Below are positions 8,001 to 13,534 of a stretch of DNA of 14,244 nucleotides, piece after piece. The notes under the pieces were generated by a model. That model was given only the letters and a program-made list of their open reading frames with translations, did no database searches and had not been told where the DNA came from. The position numbers and the translations under genes were made by a program. The stretch is from the NCBI GenBank assembly GCA_018065745.1, contig JAGHSS010000325.1:1-14244 (forward strand), written 5' to 3'. Within the stretch, counting starts at the first letter, position 1, and each line of letters opens with the position of its first letter. The DNA is from Candidatus Neoflavobacterium equi. GTDB lineage: Bacteria > Bacteroidota > Bacteroidia > Flavobacteriales > Flavobacteriaceae.

Positions 8001-8138
8001 GTGCAGCGCCCATTGGCAACAGTCATTGTCTATGGATTGCTCTTTTCAACCTTTATCACACTTTTTGCCTTACCTGCATTATATTATATGATGGAGTTCA
8101 AATGGGGAGATCGTTTTAAAAATAAAACACAAGAATAA
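5043..8138 (+). CDS. czcA: CzcA-type heavy-metal efflux RND pump
   Basis: A 1031-residue, full-length proton/cation antiporter of the heavy-metal efflux (HME) RND family. Transmembrane helix 1 (about 13-30) and helix 7 (about 527-543) each precede a large periplasmic domain, and two blocks of further helices lie at about 340-492 and in the last 190 residues. Helix 4 carries the family proton-relay motif DFGIIVDGAIVMMET with D396, D402 and E409, equivalent to the essential Asp/Asp/Glu of CzcA. The DFGxxVDGA form is typical of pumps for divalent cations (Zn, Co, Cd, Ni). Cu/Ag pumps such as CusA have an AIAIG-type sequence there, so divalent metals are the better guess. HME signatures such as DLQNFTIIPRIKQVSGVADVTNFGG (153-177) support the call. 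It should form the inner-membrane trimer working with the adjacent adaptor and channel. Confidence 0.95.
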   Translation: MNRLLALSIYKRIQVLILFLFLCLFGYYSWKKLAIEAYPDIADVTSQIVTQVPGLAAEEVEQQITIPLERVINGLPGMHVMRSKSTFGLSMISIVFKDGVDDYWARMRIQERLNEVELPYDAVPGLDPLTSPIGEIYRYIITSEKTDLRTLTDLQNFTIIPRIKQVSGVADVTNFGGITTQFQVEILPEKLNEYHLDLNQVIEAVENNNQNAGGSILNRGDLGYVVRGIGLIKTLEDLEHTQITTIKNTPIVLKDVAKLTYGNLERKGVMGYSDQQLQISDGIEGIVLLLKGENPSAVLEGIQEAVADLNDHILPNGVQIHTFMDRTSLIETTLETVSHTLIEGIALVILVLIIFLGSWRAALLVAITIPVSLLIAFILMYFTDIPANLLSLGAIDFGIIVDGAIVMMETILKKRESEPSNKFKQRQIITLTEKVARPILFATLIIITAYLPLFAFERVEKKLFTPMAFTVGYALIGALAVALFVIPGLAFMMYRKPVKIYHNRWLERLNNSYVNQVTSILKKPKKVFLPLIILLLITVGLSKKVGKDFLPHLDEGSIWLQVQVPSGISIEKSKELSDSLRARTLKHPEVTYVMVQAGRNDDGTDPWTASHFEVSIGIKPYHTWESGKTKDDLIHELARTYESMPGFNVSFSQPMIDGVMDKIAGAHSELVVKVYGPEFDETRRIAQEVLEKLKTIDGAVDLALDQEPPLPQLQIIANRDKMAQHGIQMSDVSQLLEIGIGGKAVSKVFVQEKFYDITCRFIERSRNTPEAIGNLMITASSGAKIKLSQIADIQLKTGESTITREKNKRHLTVKLNVRNTDLGTLLQQAKKVIEEEITYDQQQYSIAWGGQFENQERAYSRLALLIPITLGLMFILLYIAFGKFRQALLLISIVPLALFGGMLALNIRGMSLNVSSAVGFIALFGVAIQNGVLMISYINQLIKEQIPLKQAVIYGCKNRFRPVLMTATVAILGLLPASLATGIGSDVQRPLATVIVYGLLFSTFITLFALPALYYMMEFKWGDRFKNKTQE

Positions 8139-8140
8139 AA

Positions 8141-9418
8141 ATGAAATCTATTACAATATATATATTGCTAATTTGCTTTATGATTATAGGCAACTGCAAT
8201 GCACAGGAAAACGACGAACAAGGGAGTAGATTCATAGATGTAAAAACGTATGTTCAATTGGTACTTGAAAACAACAAAACCCTATATGCAGAAAAGTATG
8301 AAATAAAAATTGCAGACGCCAATTTGGAACTTTTAAAACCAATCCCAGATCCAGAGTTTGCCATTTCAGGTTTTGACAACCAAGAACATCATTTAAAAAT
8401 GGGACAAGGATACAATGCCTCATTGGAGTGGTTAATGGAAACCGGTGGAAAGCGAAAAGTCAGAAAGGAGCTTGCAAAAACGGGACAACAATTGGCACTT
8501 CAAAATTTAAACAATGAAATGCGGTTATTCAAAGCAGCAGCCAAAACCTTGTTTTATGAAACCGTCCTTGCGGAGGAAAACCTACAAGTAAGTTGGAATT
8601 CATACCACATCATCAAAGAATTGGCACGCATGGACAGTCTGCGGTATTTAAAGGGTAGTGCCAGCAAAATGGAAGCCCTGCAAAGCAAACTGGAATCAGA
8701 AATACGTTGGAATGAATGCATGGAAAAACAAGCAGTAAGAGACGTCTTGTTGCAGGAGATGGTCACCCTTGCGGGCTTAGATACAAATACTGAACTGAAA
8801 AGACCTCTAATTTCCTCACCCCAATTTCTGTTGCCGTTCAATTTAGATCAAGCCATAGCGCAAGCCTTGGAAAAGCGATCTGATTTTAAATTTAGTCAGT
8901 TAAAGCACAAAGAGAGCAACCAAGAATTACAACACACAAAAGCAGAAAGAGCGACAGACATTACCTGGAGTATTGAACACACGTTCAACACAGAATCGCG
9001 GAACGACATTGGGGAAACACCCCAATTCAGAACAACCGCTTTGGGGGTTCAAATCCCTTTAAAATTTTCCAATTTCAACAAGGCGGCCTTAAAAATTGGC
9101 ACAGCACAAATTGCACAAAGTCAAATTTTAGAAAATCAGGTCAAGTTGGAAATCACTGCAGAAGTAAAAAATGCTTTTGTCAGGTATGAAAATGCCCAAA
9201 AGCGTATGCAGCAGTTGGACGACCATTTTCTTCAGGAAGCACGACAAATTTTGGACGCTAAGAAATACAGTTATCAACGGGGTGAAGATTCCCTTATGGA
9301 AGTGTTGTTTGTACAAAATACATACAATGAGATGCAGCAATTGTTTAATGAAACAAAATACAATTTGATTCAATCTCAAATCAATTTAGAAAAAGCGATT
9401 CAAATCCCGTTGTTTTAA
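8141..9418 (+). CDS. czcC: TolC-family outer-membrane efflux protein (CzcC-like)
   Basis: A 425-residue outer-membrane channel of the OEP/TolC family. Residues 1-21 form a signal peptide with likely cleavage after CNA and before QEND. The mature part shows two long helical repeats typical of TolC proteins. The first begins near VKTYVQLVLENNKTLYAEKYEIKIADANLE, and the second near FNLDQAIAQALEKRSDFKFSQLKHKESNQEL. The Pro-Asp-Pro stretch PDPEFAISGF and the GYNASLEWLMETGGKRKVRKELAK segment resemble CzcC-type channels. The start lies two bases after the pump stop codon, so the genes are tightly coupled. It completes the tripartite efflux complex, and a strong terminator follows immediately. The symbol reflects context; the metal has not been shown. 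Confidence 0.92.
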   Translation: MKSITIYILLICFMIIGNCNAQENDEQGSRFIDVKTYVQLVLENNKTLYAEKYEIKIADANLELLKPIPDPEFAISGFDNQEHHLKMGQGYNASLEWLMETGGKRKVRKELAKTGQQLALQNLNNEMRLFKAAAKTLFYETVLAEENLQVSWNSYHIIKELARMDSLRYLKGSASKMEALQSKLESEIRWNECMEKQAVRDVLLQEMVTLAGLDTNTELKRPLISSPQFLLPFNLDQAIAQALEKRSDFKFSQLKHKESNQELQHTKAERATDITWSIEHTFNTESRNDIGETPQFRTTALGVQIPLKFSNFNKAALKIGTAQIAQSQILENQVKLEITAEVKNAFVRYENAQKRMQQLDDHFLQEARQILDAKKYSYQRGEDSLMEVLFVQNTYNEMQQLFNETKYNLIQSQINLEKAIQIPLF

Positions 9419-9424
9419 AAAATA

Positions 9425-9452
9425 AAAGCCCAAGCAATAGTGCTTGGGCTTT
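9425..9452 (+). terminator. Bidirectional terminator after the efflux operon
   Basis: AAAGCCCAAGCA (9425-9436) and TGCTTGGGCTTT (9441-9452) are perfectly complementary around a 4-base loop. T-rich sequence follows on the plus strand. On the minus strand the complement of the A-rich left flank gives a T-rich tail, so it can also end the convergent minus-strand gene that stops at 9484. Confidence 0.88.
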
Positions 9453-9483
9453 ATTTATATCAAATCACTTTAACGTGCGTATT

Positions 9484-10059
9484 TTAAAATTCGCTCAACA
9501 AATCATAATCTTGAGCACCAACGATGATGGACACCGTTTGCCATGGTAAGTTTTGTTCCTCAGCAACTAATTTTGCCTTTAAAAACAATTCTTGCAAACG
9601 CATGATCACCAAGTATTCCGTCCATTCTGAAGCCTCAAAGTAATGCTGATCACGGTGCAATTCCTCTTCCATGAAACGTTCAAAAATCTCTTGTAAGCTT
9701 TCAAATCCTTTGATGCGCATTTTGTGTTCAGAAGCGTAGTCATAATCCTCTTCCCAATCCTTATTGTCCGTATTCAAATACTCCTCAAAGGCAAAAAGTT
9801 CTATATACCAGTTTTTGAATTCCATCGTGAAAGCATTCATAGAAGCATAAATGGAAGTTACATCCAATTCTTCATCTGCCACAGCATAAAAATCGCTGAT
9901 ATAACGTACCAAAGTGGGTACGTGATGCAACAAATCTTTACCAATAATGTCGTGGAATTCTGTTGTTGGAATCAATTTCAATTGTTCCTCAGCCATCACA
10001 ATTGCCTCAGGTAAATTCCCAGATGCAACCAGTTGTTCTATATCTTGTAGTGTGTTCAT
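9484..10059 (-). CDS. Hypothetical acidic, mostly helical protein
   Basis: A 191-residue protein that I do not recognise. It has no signal peptide or membrane segment and should be cytoplasmic. It is acidic, with Glu/Asp clusters such as DNKDWEEDYDY and FERFMEEELHRDQHYFEASEWTEY, and is probably alpha-helical throughout. The start begins MNTLQDIEQLVASGNLPEAI, reminiscent of a tetratricopeptide-like helix pair, but no TPR repeat can be shown. An ATG further upstream (10140) would extend the protein by 27 residues but overlap the DUF4268 gene by 65 bp with low-complexity sequence. I chose 10059, which lies 16 bp after the stop of that gene. It is probably co-transcribed with the DUF4268 gene and ends at a shared terminator. 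No function is proposed. Confidence 0.75.
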   Translation of the reverse strand: MNTLQDIEQLVASGNLPEAIVMAEEQLKLIPTTEFHDIIGKDLLHHVPTLVRYISDFYAVADEELDVTSIYASMNAFTMEFKNWYIELFAFEEYLNTDNKDWEEDYDYASEHKMRIKGFESLQEIFERFMEEELHRDQHYFEASEWTEYLVIMRLQELFLKAKLVAEEQNLPWQTVSIIVGAQDYDLLSEF

Positions 10060-10075
10060 TTCAGTTGTATTAGGA

Positions 10076-10519
10076 TTAGGTATTGATTTCCAAGTCTGAG
10101 ATATAATCTTGGTATTCATAGAAGAAATACTCAAAAGCACTCATTTTTTCATTAAAGAAATCAAATATTTTTGGCCATGTTGCTTTATTATTGACACAAA
10201 CGCCATCTGTTTCAACCCAGATTTTACTGATCAATTTTCCACTTGGCAAATAAAAATCTTTTTCAAATACCGCATCAGGCAAGTGTTCCTCATGTAAAAT
10301 GGTTTTCAGCGATTCCATTTTCTCAAAGTAAATCTTGCGCTTCTCATCGTCCTTACATTCTATATTCATGGATACTTGCGCCATTTTATTATCTACATAA
10401 AATTTCAAAGTCACATCCTTGATTTTAGTGTTGTACAGCAACCACTCTCTTGGATATTCCTTTGCGAATTCAATCCAAAAATCTTTCTTAATCTGCAAAG
10501 CCTCTTCTTTACTAAACAT
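10076..10519 (-). CDS. DUF4268 domain-containing protein
   Basis: A 147-residue protein that reads like the DUF4268 domain: FSKEEALQIKKDFWIEFAKEYPREWLLYNTKIKDVTLKFYVDNKMAQVSMNIE at the N-terminus, and FDFFNEKMSAFEYFFYEYQDYI at the C-terminus. The domain is known as a small stand-alone protein in Bacteroidota and also as the C-terminal part of larger proteins. Its biochemical role is unknown to me, though a link to nucleic-acid or restriction-type proteins has been suggested by its fusions. Here it fills the whole protein, with no extra domain. ATG 10519 matches the start expected for the family. It is the first gene of a minus-strand pair and lies only 27-36 bp from the divergently transcribed Nudix gene. 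Confidence 0.8.
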   Translation of the reverse strand: MFSKEEALQIKKDFWIEFAKEYPREWLLYNTKIKDVTLKFYVDNKMAQVSMNIECKDDEKRKIYFEKMESLKTILHEEHLPDAVFEKDFYLPSGKLISKIWVETDGVCVNNKATWPKIFDFFNEKMSAFEYFFYEYQDYISDLEINT

Positions 10520-10527
10520 TTTTTACG

Positions 10528-10535
10528 TAAATTTA
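10528..10535. promoter_or_regulatory. Symmetric TAAATTTA, possible shared -7 element of divergent genes
   Basis: The 27-bp gap between the DUF4268 start (10519) and the earliest Nudix ATG (10547) contains TAAATTTA, which is its own reverse complement. It matches TAnnTTTG at 7 of 8 positions on both strands. It would give transcripts beginning about 5 nt (minus) and 8-17 nt (plus) before the start codons. No -33 element is evident on either side. Confidence 0.35.
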
Positions 10536-10555
10536 TATATATTAAAATGGTGTCT

Positions 10556-11197
10556 ATGGAATTTAATCAAATCACAAAGAATATTGCAAATTTAGAAAAA
10601 CTTGAACTAACTTCCACACATTCTCACCAGAAGATGACCCCTAAAGAGCGTCAATTGGCATTAGAAAACATCAATTTAGATAAAACCGCTTACAGAGAGG
10701 CCGCCGTTTTGATGCTTTTATATCCAAAAGACCATCAGGCGCATTTGGTTTTGATGGTTCGCAGTAAATATCCGGGCGTTCACTCCAATCAAATTTCCCT
10801 TCCTGGGGGCAAAAAAGAAAGTTTTGATACTGATTTGCGTCAAACCGCCCTGCGTGAGACCTTTGAAGAAGTGGGCATCCCCAGTGAAAACATACAATTA
10901 ATCCGGGCGTTTTCTGAGGTTTATGTGCCGCCAAGCAATTTCATGATCCACCCTTTTTTGGGAATTTCCACCCAGCCGTTGACCTTCACCCCTGATGTGC
11001 GGGAGGTGCAAACCATTATTGAAATGCCTTTGGCCGTTTTGTTAGACGATTCAAATATTTCCTCCCAAAATTTAAGCACTTCTTATGCAAAAATGGCTCA
11101 AGTTCCTTATTTTAAATATCAAGATTATGTCATTTGGGGAGCTACCGCCATGATTTTGAGCGAATTAAAAGATATGCTTCTGAAATTAGAAAATTAA
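10556..11197 (+). CDS. Nudix hydrolase, CoA pyrophosphatase type
   Basis: A 213-residue Nudix protein expected to hydrolyse coenzyme A or its derivatives to phosphopantetheine and 3',5'-ADP in the cytoplasm. The CoA-pyrophosphatase signature is visible as VLMVRSKYPGVHSNQISLPGGKKES (65-89), immediately followed by the catalytic Nudix helix ALRETFEEVGI (98-108). In that helix E101, E104 and E105 should bind Mg2+. The LPGGK loop and HSNQIS stretch are typical of the NudL-like branch rather than ADP-ribose or mutT-type enzymes. Two ATGs are close together, at 10547 (MVSMEF) and 10556 (MEF). The second was chosen because related proteins start with M-x-F, but the first leaves a more comfortable distance to no element and remains possible. 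The reading frame extends further upstream across the DUF4268 gene, which is not credible as coding. The acyltransferase gene follows after 41 bp. Confidence 0.9.
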   Translation: MEFNQITKNIANLEKLELTSTHSHQKMTPKERQLALENINLDKTAYREAAVLMLLYPKDHQAHLVLMVRSKYPGVHSNQISLPGGKKESFDTDLRQTALRETFEEVGIPSENIQLIRAFSEVYVPPSNFMIHPFLGISTQPLTFTPDVREVQTIIEMPLAVLLDDSNISSQNLSTSYAKMAQVPYFKYQDYVIWGATAMILSELKDMLLKLEN

Positions 11198-11207
11198 GCA
11201 AAATTGT

Positions 11208-11215
11208 TAACTTTG
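11208..11215 (+). promoter_or_regulatory. -7 element before the acyltransferase gene
   Basis: TAACTTTG matches TAnnTTTG exactly and lies in the 41-bp gap between the Nudix and acyltransferase genes. The predicted start is near 11219, about 20 nt before the ATG. No -33 TTTG is found at the expected place. The acyltransferase may thus have its own promoter in addition to read-through from the Nudix gene. Confidence 0.5.
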
Positions 11216-11238
11216 CATCTTGCTTAAATATTAAAATT

Positions 11239-12054
11239 ATGGGATTAATTAAAAGAAATCCTTTTGGACATATCAATTTTATCAAGCGTTGGTTGGTTCT
11301 TATTTTTGGAGTAGCAACGCACAAGAGATACAAAGGTTTTAACAGATTAAATATTGAAGGTTCTGAAGTTATCAGAAGCCTACCACAGACAAACGTACTA
11401 TTTATTTCCAATCACCAGACTTATTTTGCAGATGTCGTGGCCATGTTTCACGTCTTCAATGCGAGTTTGAAAGGTCAAGAAAACAACATCAAAAACGTTT
11501 GGTATTACCTGTGGAATGCCAAAAGAAATTTATACTACGTTGCCGCTAAAGAGACCATGCAGAAAGGCATTTTGCCTCGTCTAATGGGATATGTTGGCGC
11601 CATAACTGTGGAGCGCACCTGGAGACAAAACGGCCAGGATGTCACAGAAAAAAAGGCTGTGAATGTCAACGACACTGAAAATATTGGCATCGCTTTGGAG
11701 GACGGTTGGGTCATCACCTTTCCGCAAGGGACCACAAAATCTTTCAAACCCGTGCGCAAAGGAACCGCTCATATCATCAAAAATCACAGACCGATTGTTG
11801 TCCCGATTGTTATTGATGGCTTCAGAAGATCTTTTGACAAAAAAGGGTTGCGCCTCAAGAAAAAGGGAATTTTGCAGTCCATGGTCATCAAAGAGCCGTT
11901 GGACATTGACTATGACAACGACAGCATTGATGACATCGTTGAAAAAATTGAATACGCCATTGAGCAGCACCCCTCCTTTTTGAAAGTCATTCCCGTGGAG
12001 CAACAAGCAGAAATGGAGAAGTTGAATAAAAAGAGAACCTGGGAAGAATATTAG
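11239..12054 (+). CDS. 1-acyl-sn-glycerol-3-phosphate acyltransferase-like protein (PlsC superfamily, variant motifs)
   Basis: A 271-residue membrane-associated acyltransferase of the LPLAT/PlsC superfamily. It probably moves an acyl chain onto lysophosphatidate or a related lysolipid. A hydrophobic N-terminal stretch (about 13-26) may anchor it. Block I is SNHQTYFADV (57-66): H59 is followed by D65, giving H-x5-D where the family norm is H-x4-D. Block III is FPQGTTKS (161-168) where most members have FPEGTRS, and block IV is IVVPIVIDG (186-194). The invariant His, the Gly of block III and the overall order are kept, so an active enzyme is likely, but it belongs to a divergent branch. I believe this branch recurs in flavobacteria, though that is from memory. 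The start at 11239 follows a -7 box; the frame opens earlier, inside the Nudix gene, but that extension is not credible. Confidence 0.85.
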   Translation: MGLIKRNPFGHINFIKRWLVLIFGVATHKRYKGFNRLNIEGSEVIRSLPQTNVLFISNHQTYFADVVAMFHVFNASLKGQENNIKNVWYYLWNAKRNLYYVAAKETMQKGILPRLMGYVGAITVERTWRQNGQDVTEKKAVNVNDTENIGIALEDGWVITFPQGTTKSFKPVRKGTAHIIKNHRPIVVPIVIDGFRRSFDKKGLRLKKKGILQSMVIKEPLDIDYDNDSIDDIVEKIEYAIEQHPSFLKVIPVEQQAEMEKLNKKRTWEEY

Positions 12055-12062
12055 AATTTTTT

Positions 12063-12163
12063 GGGCGTTACCCTCCGGGTCGGGCTGTCCGCTATATCTT
12101 TTAGACAGGAGGCTTCGTGCCTCAGCACCTGTCCAAAAGGATGCCGCTCCCATCCCTAACGCA
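12063..12163. ncRNA. Structured intergenic element, probable dispersed flavobacterial repeat/RNA
   Basis: About 100 bp, starting nine bases after the acyltransferase stop, are much richer in GC and in self-complementarity than other gaps in the window. Nested pairings: GCGTTA (12065-12070) with TAACGC (12157-12162); a small hairpin ACCC/GGGT (12070-12073 with 12077-12080); GGG (12082-12084) with CCC (12154-12156); ATCTTTT (12096-12102) with AAAAGGAT (12135-12142, one bulged G); and an apical hairpin GACAGG/CCTGTC (12104-12109 with 12128-12133) enclosing AGGC/GCCT. CCGCT is repeated on both sides of the inner stem. From memory, the framework GGGCGTT, TCGGGCT, CCGCT, TCTTTT, AAAAGGAT and ATCCCTAACGC recurs between genes of many flavobacteria with different apical hairpins. 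Whether it equals Rfam Flavo-1 I cannot tell. Transcription, strand and function are unknown. Confidence 0.6.
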
Positions 12164-12190
12164 AGTCCAGAGAACTGCTTTATATCATAC

Positions 12191-12228
12191 AAAAAAACGA
12201 GCCTGAATATTTCAGACTCGTTTTTTTT
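12191..12228. terminator. Bidirectional terminator between convergent genes
   Basis: AAAAAAACGAG (12191-12201) pairs with CTCGTTTTTTT (12217-12227), and after one mismatch CTGAA (12203-12207) pairs with TTCAG (12211-12215) around a TAT loop. T-runs on both strands let it serve the acyltransferase on the plus strand and the glycosyltransferase on the minus strand, whose stop is at 12234. Confidence 0.88.
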
Positions 12229-12233
12229 ATGTT

Positions 12234-13463
12234 CTATTTATTGTTTTTAACAGTGATCCAACGCGAAAAATACTCCGTACTTCGTTGGGTGTTGTGCTGC
12301 ATAATTTGTCCTATAAAATTGTTGTTTCTCACCGTTGCCAAATCTTGACGCAAATTTAAAATTCGCTCAGCCAAAGCAGGTAAAAATACCGCACCATCAT
12401 AGCGGGCTTCAATCAGTGTTTTTCCATGTTGCTGCATTTTTTCATAGGCAGCAACCTCTGTGTATAATGAAATTGCAGAAGCTATAAATTCCTGCGCACC
12501 ATCCACCACATAGCCGTTCCACGGCAAATCACCCTGCATCGCTTCAGCCCCAACCGTCGTGGTTACACTTGGAGTTCCCACCAGCATTGCTTCATAGAGT
12601 TTTCCCTTAATCCCTGCTCCAATCTGAATGGGAGCCAACAAAACACGCGCATCAGACAATACCGTCAACGCATCCTCAGCACGTCCATGAACTAAAAATC
12701 CAGACGCCTCATGGTGCAGTTGCTTAAGCTTGTCAGGAGGATATGCCCCATATATGTGCAATTTCGCTTCAGGCAACGCCTTTCTGATACTGCTCCACAC
12801 CTCCTCTTTCAAATACCTAACGGCATTCCAATTGGGTTCATGCAGAAAGTTGCCAATGAATACAAAGTCCTTTTTAGCCTCATAGGGCATAAAAGGTTTT
12901 TGAAAAGCAGTGGAAAGATCAGTGACAAAAGGCAGGTAAAAAAACATTTCCTGAGGCATTTTAAACTGTTTTTCCAACAATTGCATTTCAAACTCAGAGA
13001 TGATTAACGTCAAATCGCAGCGGTACATACTCGCCAGTTCTCTCTTGGCTGTATCAGAATACAAATCAGTCAATTCAAACGGACGTTTTTGCTTTGCAGC
13101 GGCCTGTCTGGCCAAACGCAGACTGTGAAAATCTTCTGTATCTAAAATACGGAATGCCTGCGGACATTGAGCTGCCACCCGCCATCAAAATTGTTCCTCC
13201 ACCATAAACCGATCAAACACCACCACCTCCGGATTCAGTGCTTTGACAAAATCATCAAAACCATCAGCGTTCAGTTCAATCACGTGAGACTCAATTCCCA
13301 TAGCGGTTAGATCTTCTGCATAAACACTTTGCAAACATGTACTTGCATAGTGAATTTGATACTGTTGCGACTGAAAAAATTCAATCAATTGTTTCATGCG
13401 GGTTCCCGCAGCAGACGACTTTGGTTCTAACCAAACGTTACTCAATACTAAAAGCGTTTCCAT
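12234..13463 (-). pseudogene. GT4-type glycosyltransferase interrupted by an in-frame TGA
   Basis: One 410-codon frame runs from ATG 13463 to the stop at 12234, broken only at codon 93 by TGA. The first 92 residues contain LSNVWLEPKSSAAGTRMKQLIEFF and VVVFDRFMVEEQF. After the TGA the same frame continues WRVAAQCPQAFRILDTEDFHSL, then FVFIGNFLHEPN (about 200-211) and the GT4 donor-site block GAGIKGKLYEAMLVGTPSVTTTVGAEAM (about 282-308). Related proteins read EEQFGWRV, so a Gly codon GGA probably became TGA. Length and domains are otherwise complete, and no frameshift is needed. The product would be a cytosolic GT-B enzyme adding a nucleotide-sugar-derived residue to a cell-surface glycan or other acceptor. 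As it stands, the options are an inactive gene, two fragments (the second starting at GTG 13178, 314 residues), read-through, or a sequencing error. The rest of the frame is undamaged, so any loss is recent. Confidence 0.85.
13185..13187 (-). other. In-frame TGA splitting the glycosyltransferase
   Basis: On the minus strand the codons read GAG GAA CAA TTT TGA TGG CGG. Both sides stay in one frame and encode contiguous family sequence (EEQF, then WRVAAQCP). A single base change from GGA would explain it. The ATG overlapping this TGA opens a different frame and cannot restart the enzyme. Confidence 0.9.
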
Positions 13464-13466
13464 ACC

Positions 13467-13498
13467 CAAAAGTACTTCCTAAATAGTATATTACCAAA
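13467..13498 (-). promoter_or_regulatory. Full-consensus Bacteroidota promoter of the glycosyltransferase, apparently leaderless
   Basis: Reading the minus strand, TTTG (13498-13495), a 20-bp spacer and TACTTTTG (13474-13467) match both promoter elements exactly. With the -7 box ending at position -4, transcription would begin at 13463, the A of the ATG, giving a leaderless mRNA. It supports METLL as the true start instead of the TTG two codons upstream. Confidence 0.6.
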
Positions 13499-13506
13499 AA
13501 AGAACG

Positions 13507-13514
13507 TATTTTTG
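13507..13514 (+). promoter_or_regulatory. -7 element of the miaE promoter
   Basis: TATTTTTG matches TAnnTTTG exactly, 20 bp before the miaE ATG. The transcript should start near 13518. No -33 TTTG is seen at the usual spacing. It sits nine bases from the -33 element of the divergent glycosyltransferase promoter, so the two promoters share the same 71-bp gap. Confidence 0.55.
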
Positions 13515-13534
13515 GCCTTCAAACACTTGTTATT

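Noticed and set aside
5043..9418. Labelling the efflux system as CusCBA copper/silver efflux
   Set aside because: The pump helix-4 motif is of the divalent-cation type, and the adaptor lacks Met-rich metal sites.
10060..10140. Longer start for the acidic hypothetical protein
   Set aside because: It would overlap the upstream DUF4268 gene by 65 bp and adds low-complexity sequence. ATG 10059 gives normal operon spacing.
10376..10555. Upstream extension of the Nudix protein by about 60 residues
   Set aside because: The extension overlaps the opposite-strand DUF4268 gene, is rich in Phe/Ile typical of shadow translation, and related Nudix proteins start near 10556.
11134..11238. Upstream extension of the acyltransferase
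   Set aside because: It overlaps the end of the Nudix gene and contains no conserved family sequence. The ATG at 11239 lies behind a -7 box and matches family length.
11581..12192. 203-codon open frame on the minus strand over the acyltransferase end and the structured element
   Set aside because: It is antisense to conserved acyltransferase sequence, runs through the RNA-like element and a terminator arm, and has no family resemblance.
13183..13186. Stop-start overlap TGATG as translational restart
   Set aside because: The ATG overlapping the TGA opens a different frame from the glycosyltransferase, so restarting there would not make the C-terminal domain.
13185..13187. TGA as a selenocysteine codon or as tryptophan in a reassigned code
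   Set aside because: The family has Gly here and not Cys or Trp, no selenocysteine hairpin is apparent after the codon, and TGA is a genuine stop elsewhere in the window (for example the end context of ordinary genes uses TAA/TAG without internal TGA). One event is not evidence for recoding.
12234..13469. Two separate glycosyltransferase genes, or a frameshift between them
   Set aside because: Both pieces lie in the same frame and together make one complete GT4-type protein. Only a TGA separates them, so a nonsense codon explains the break without a frameshift.
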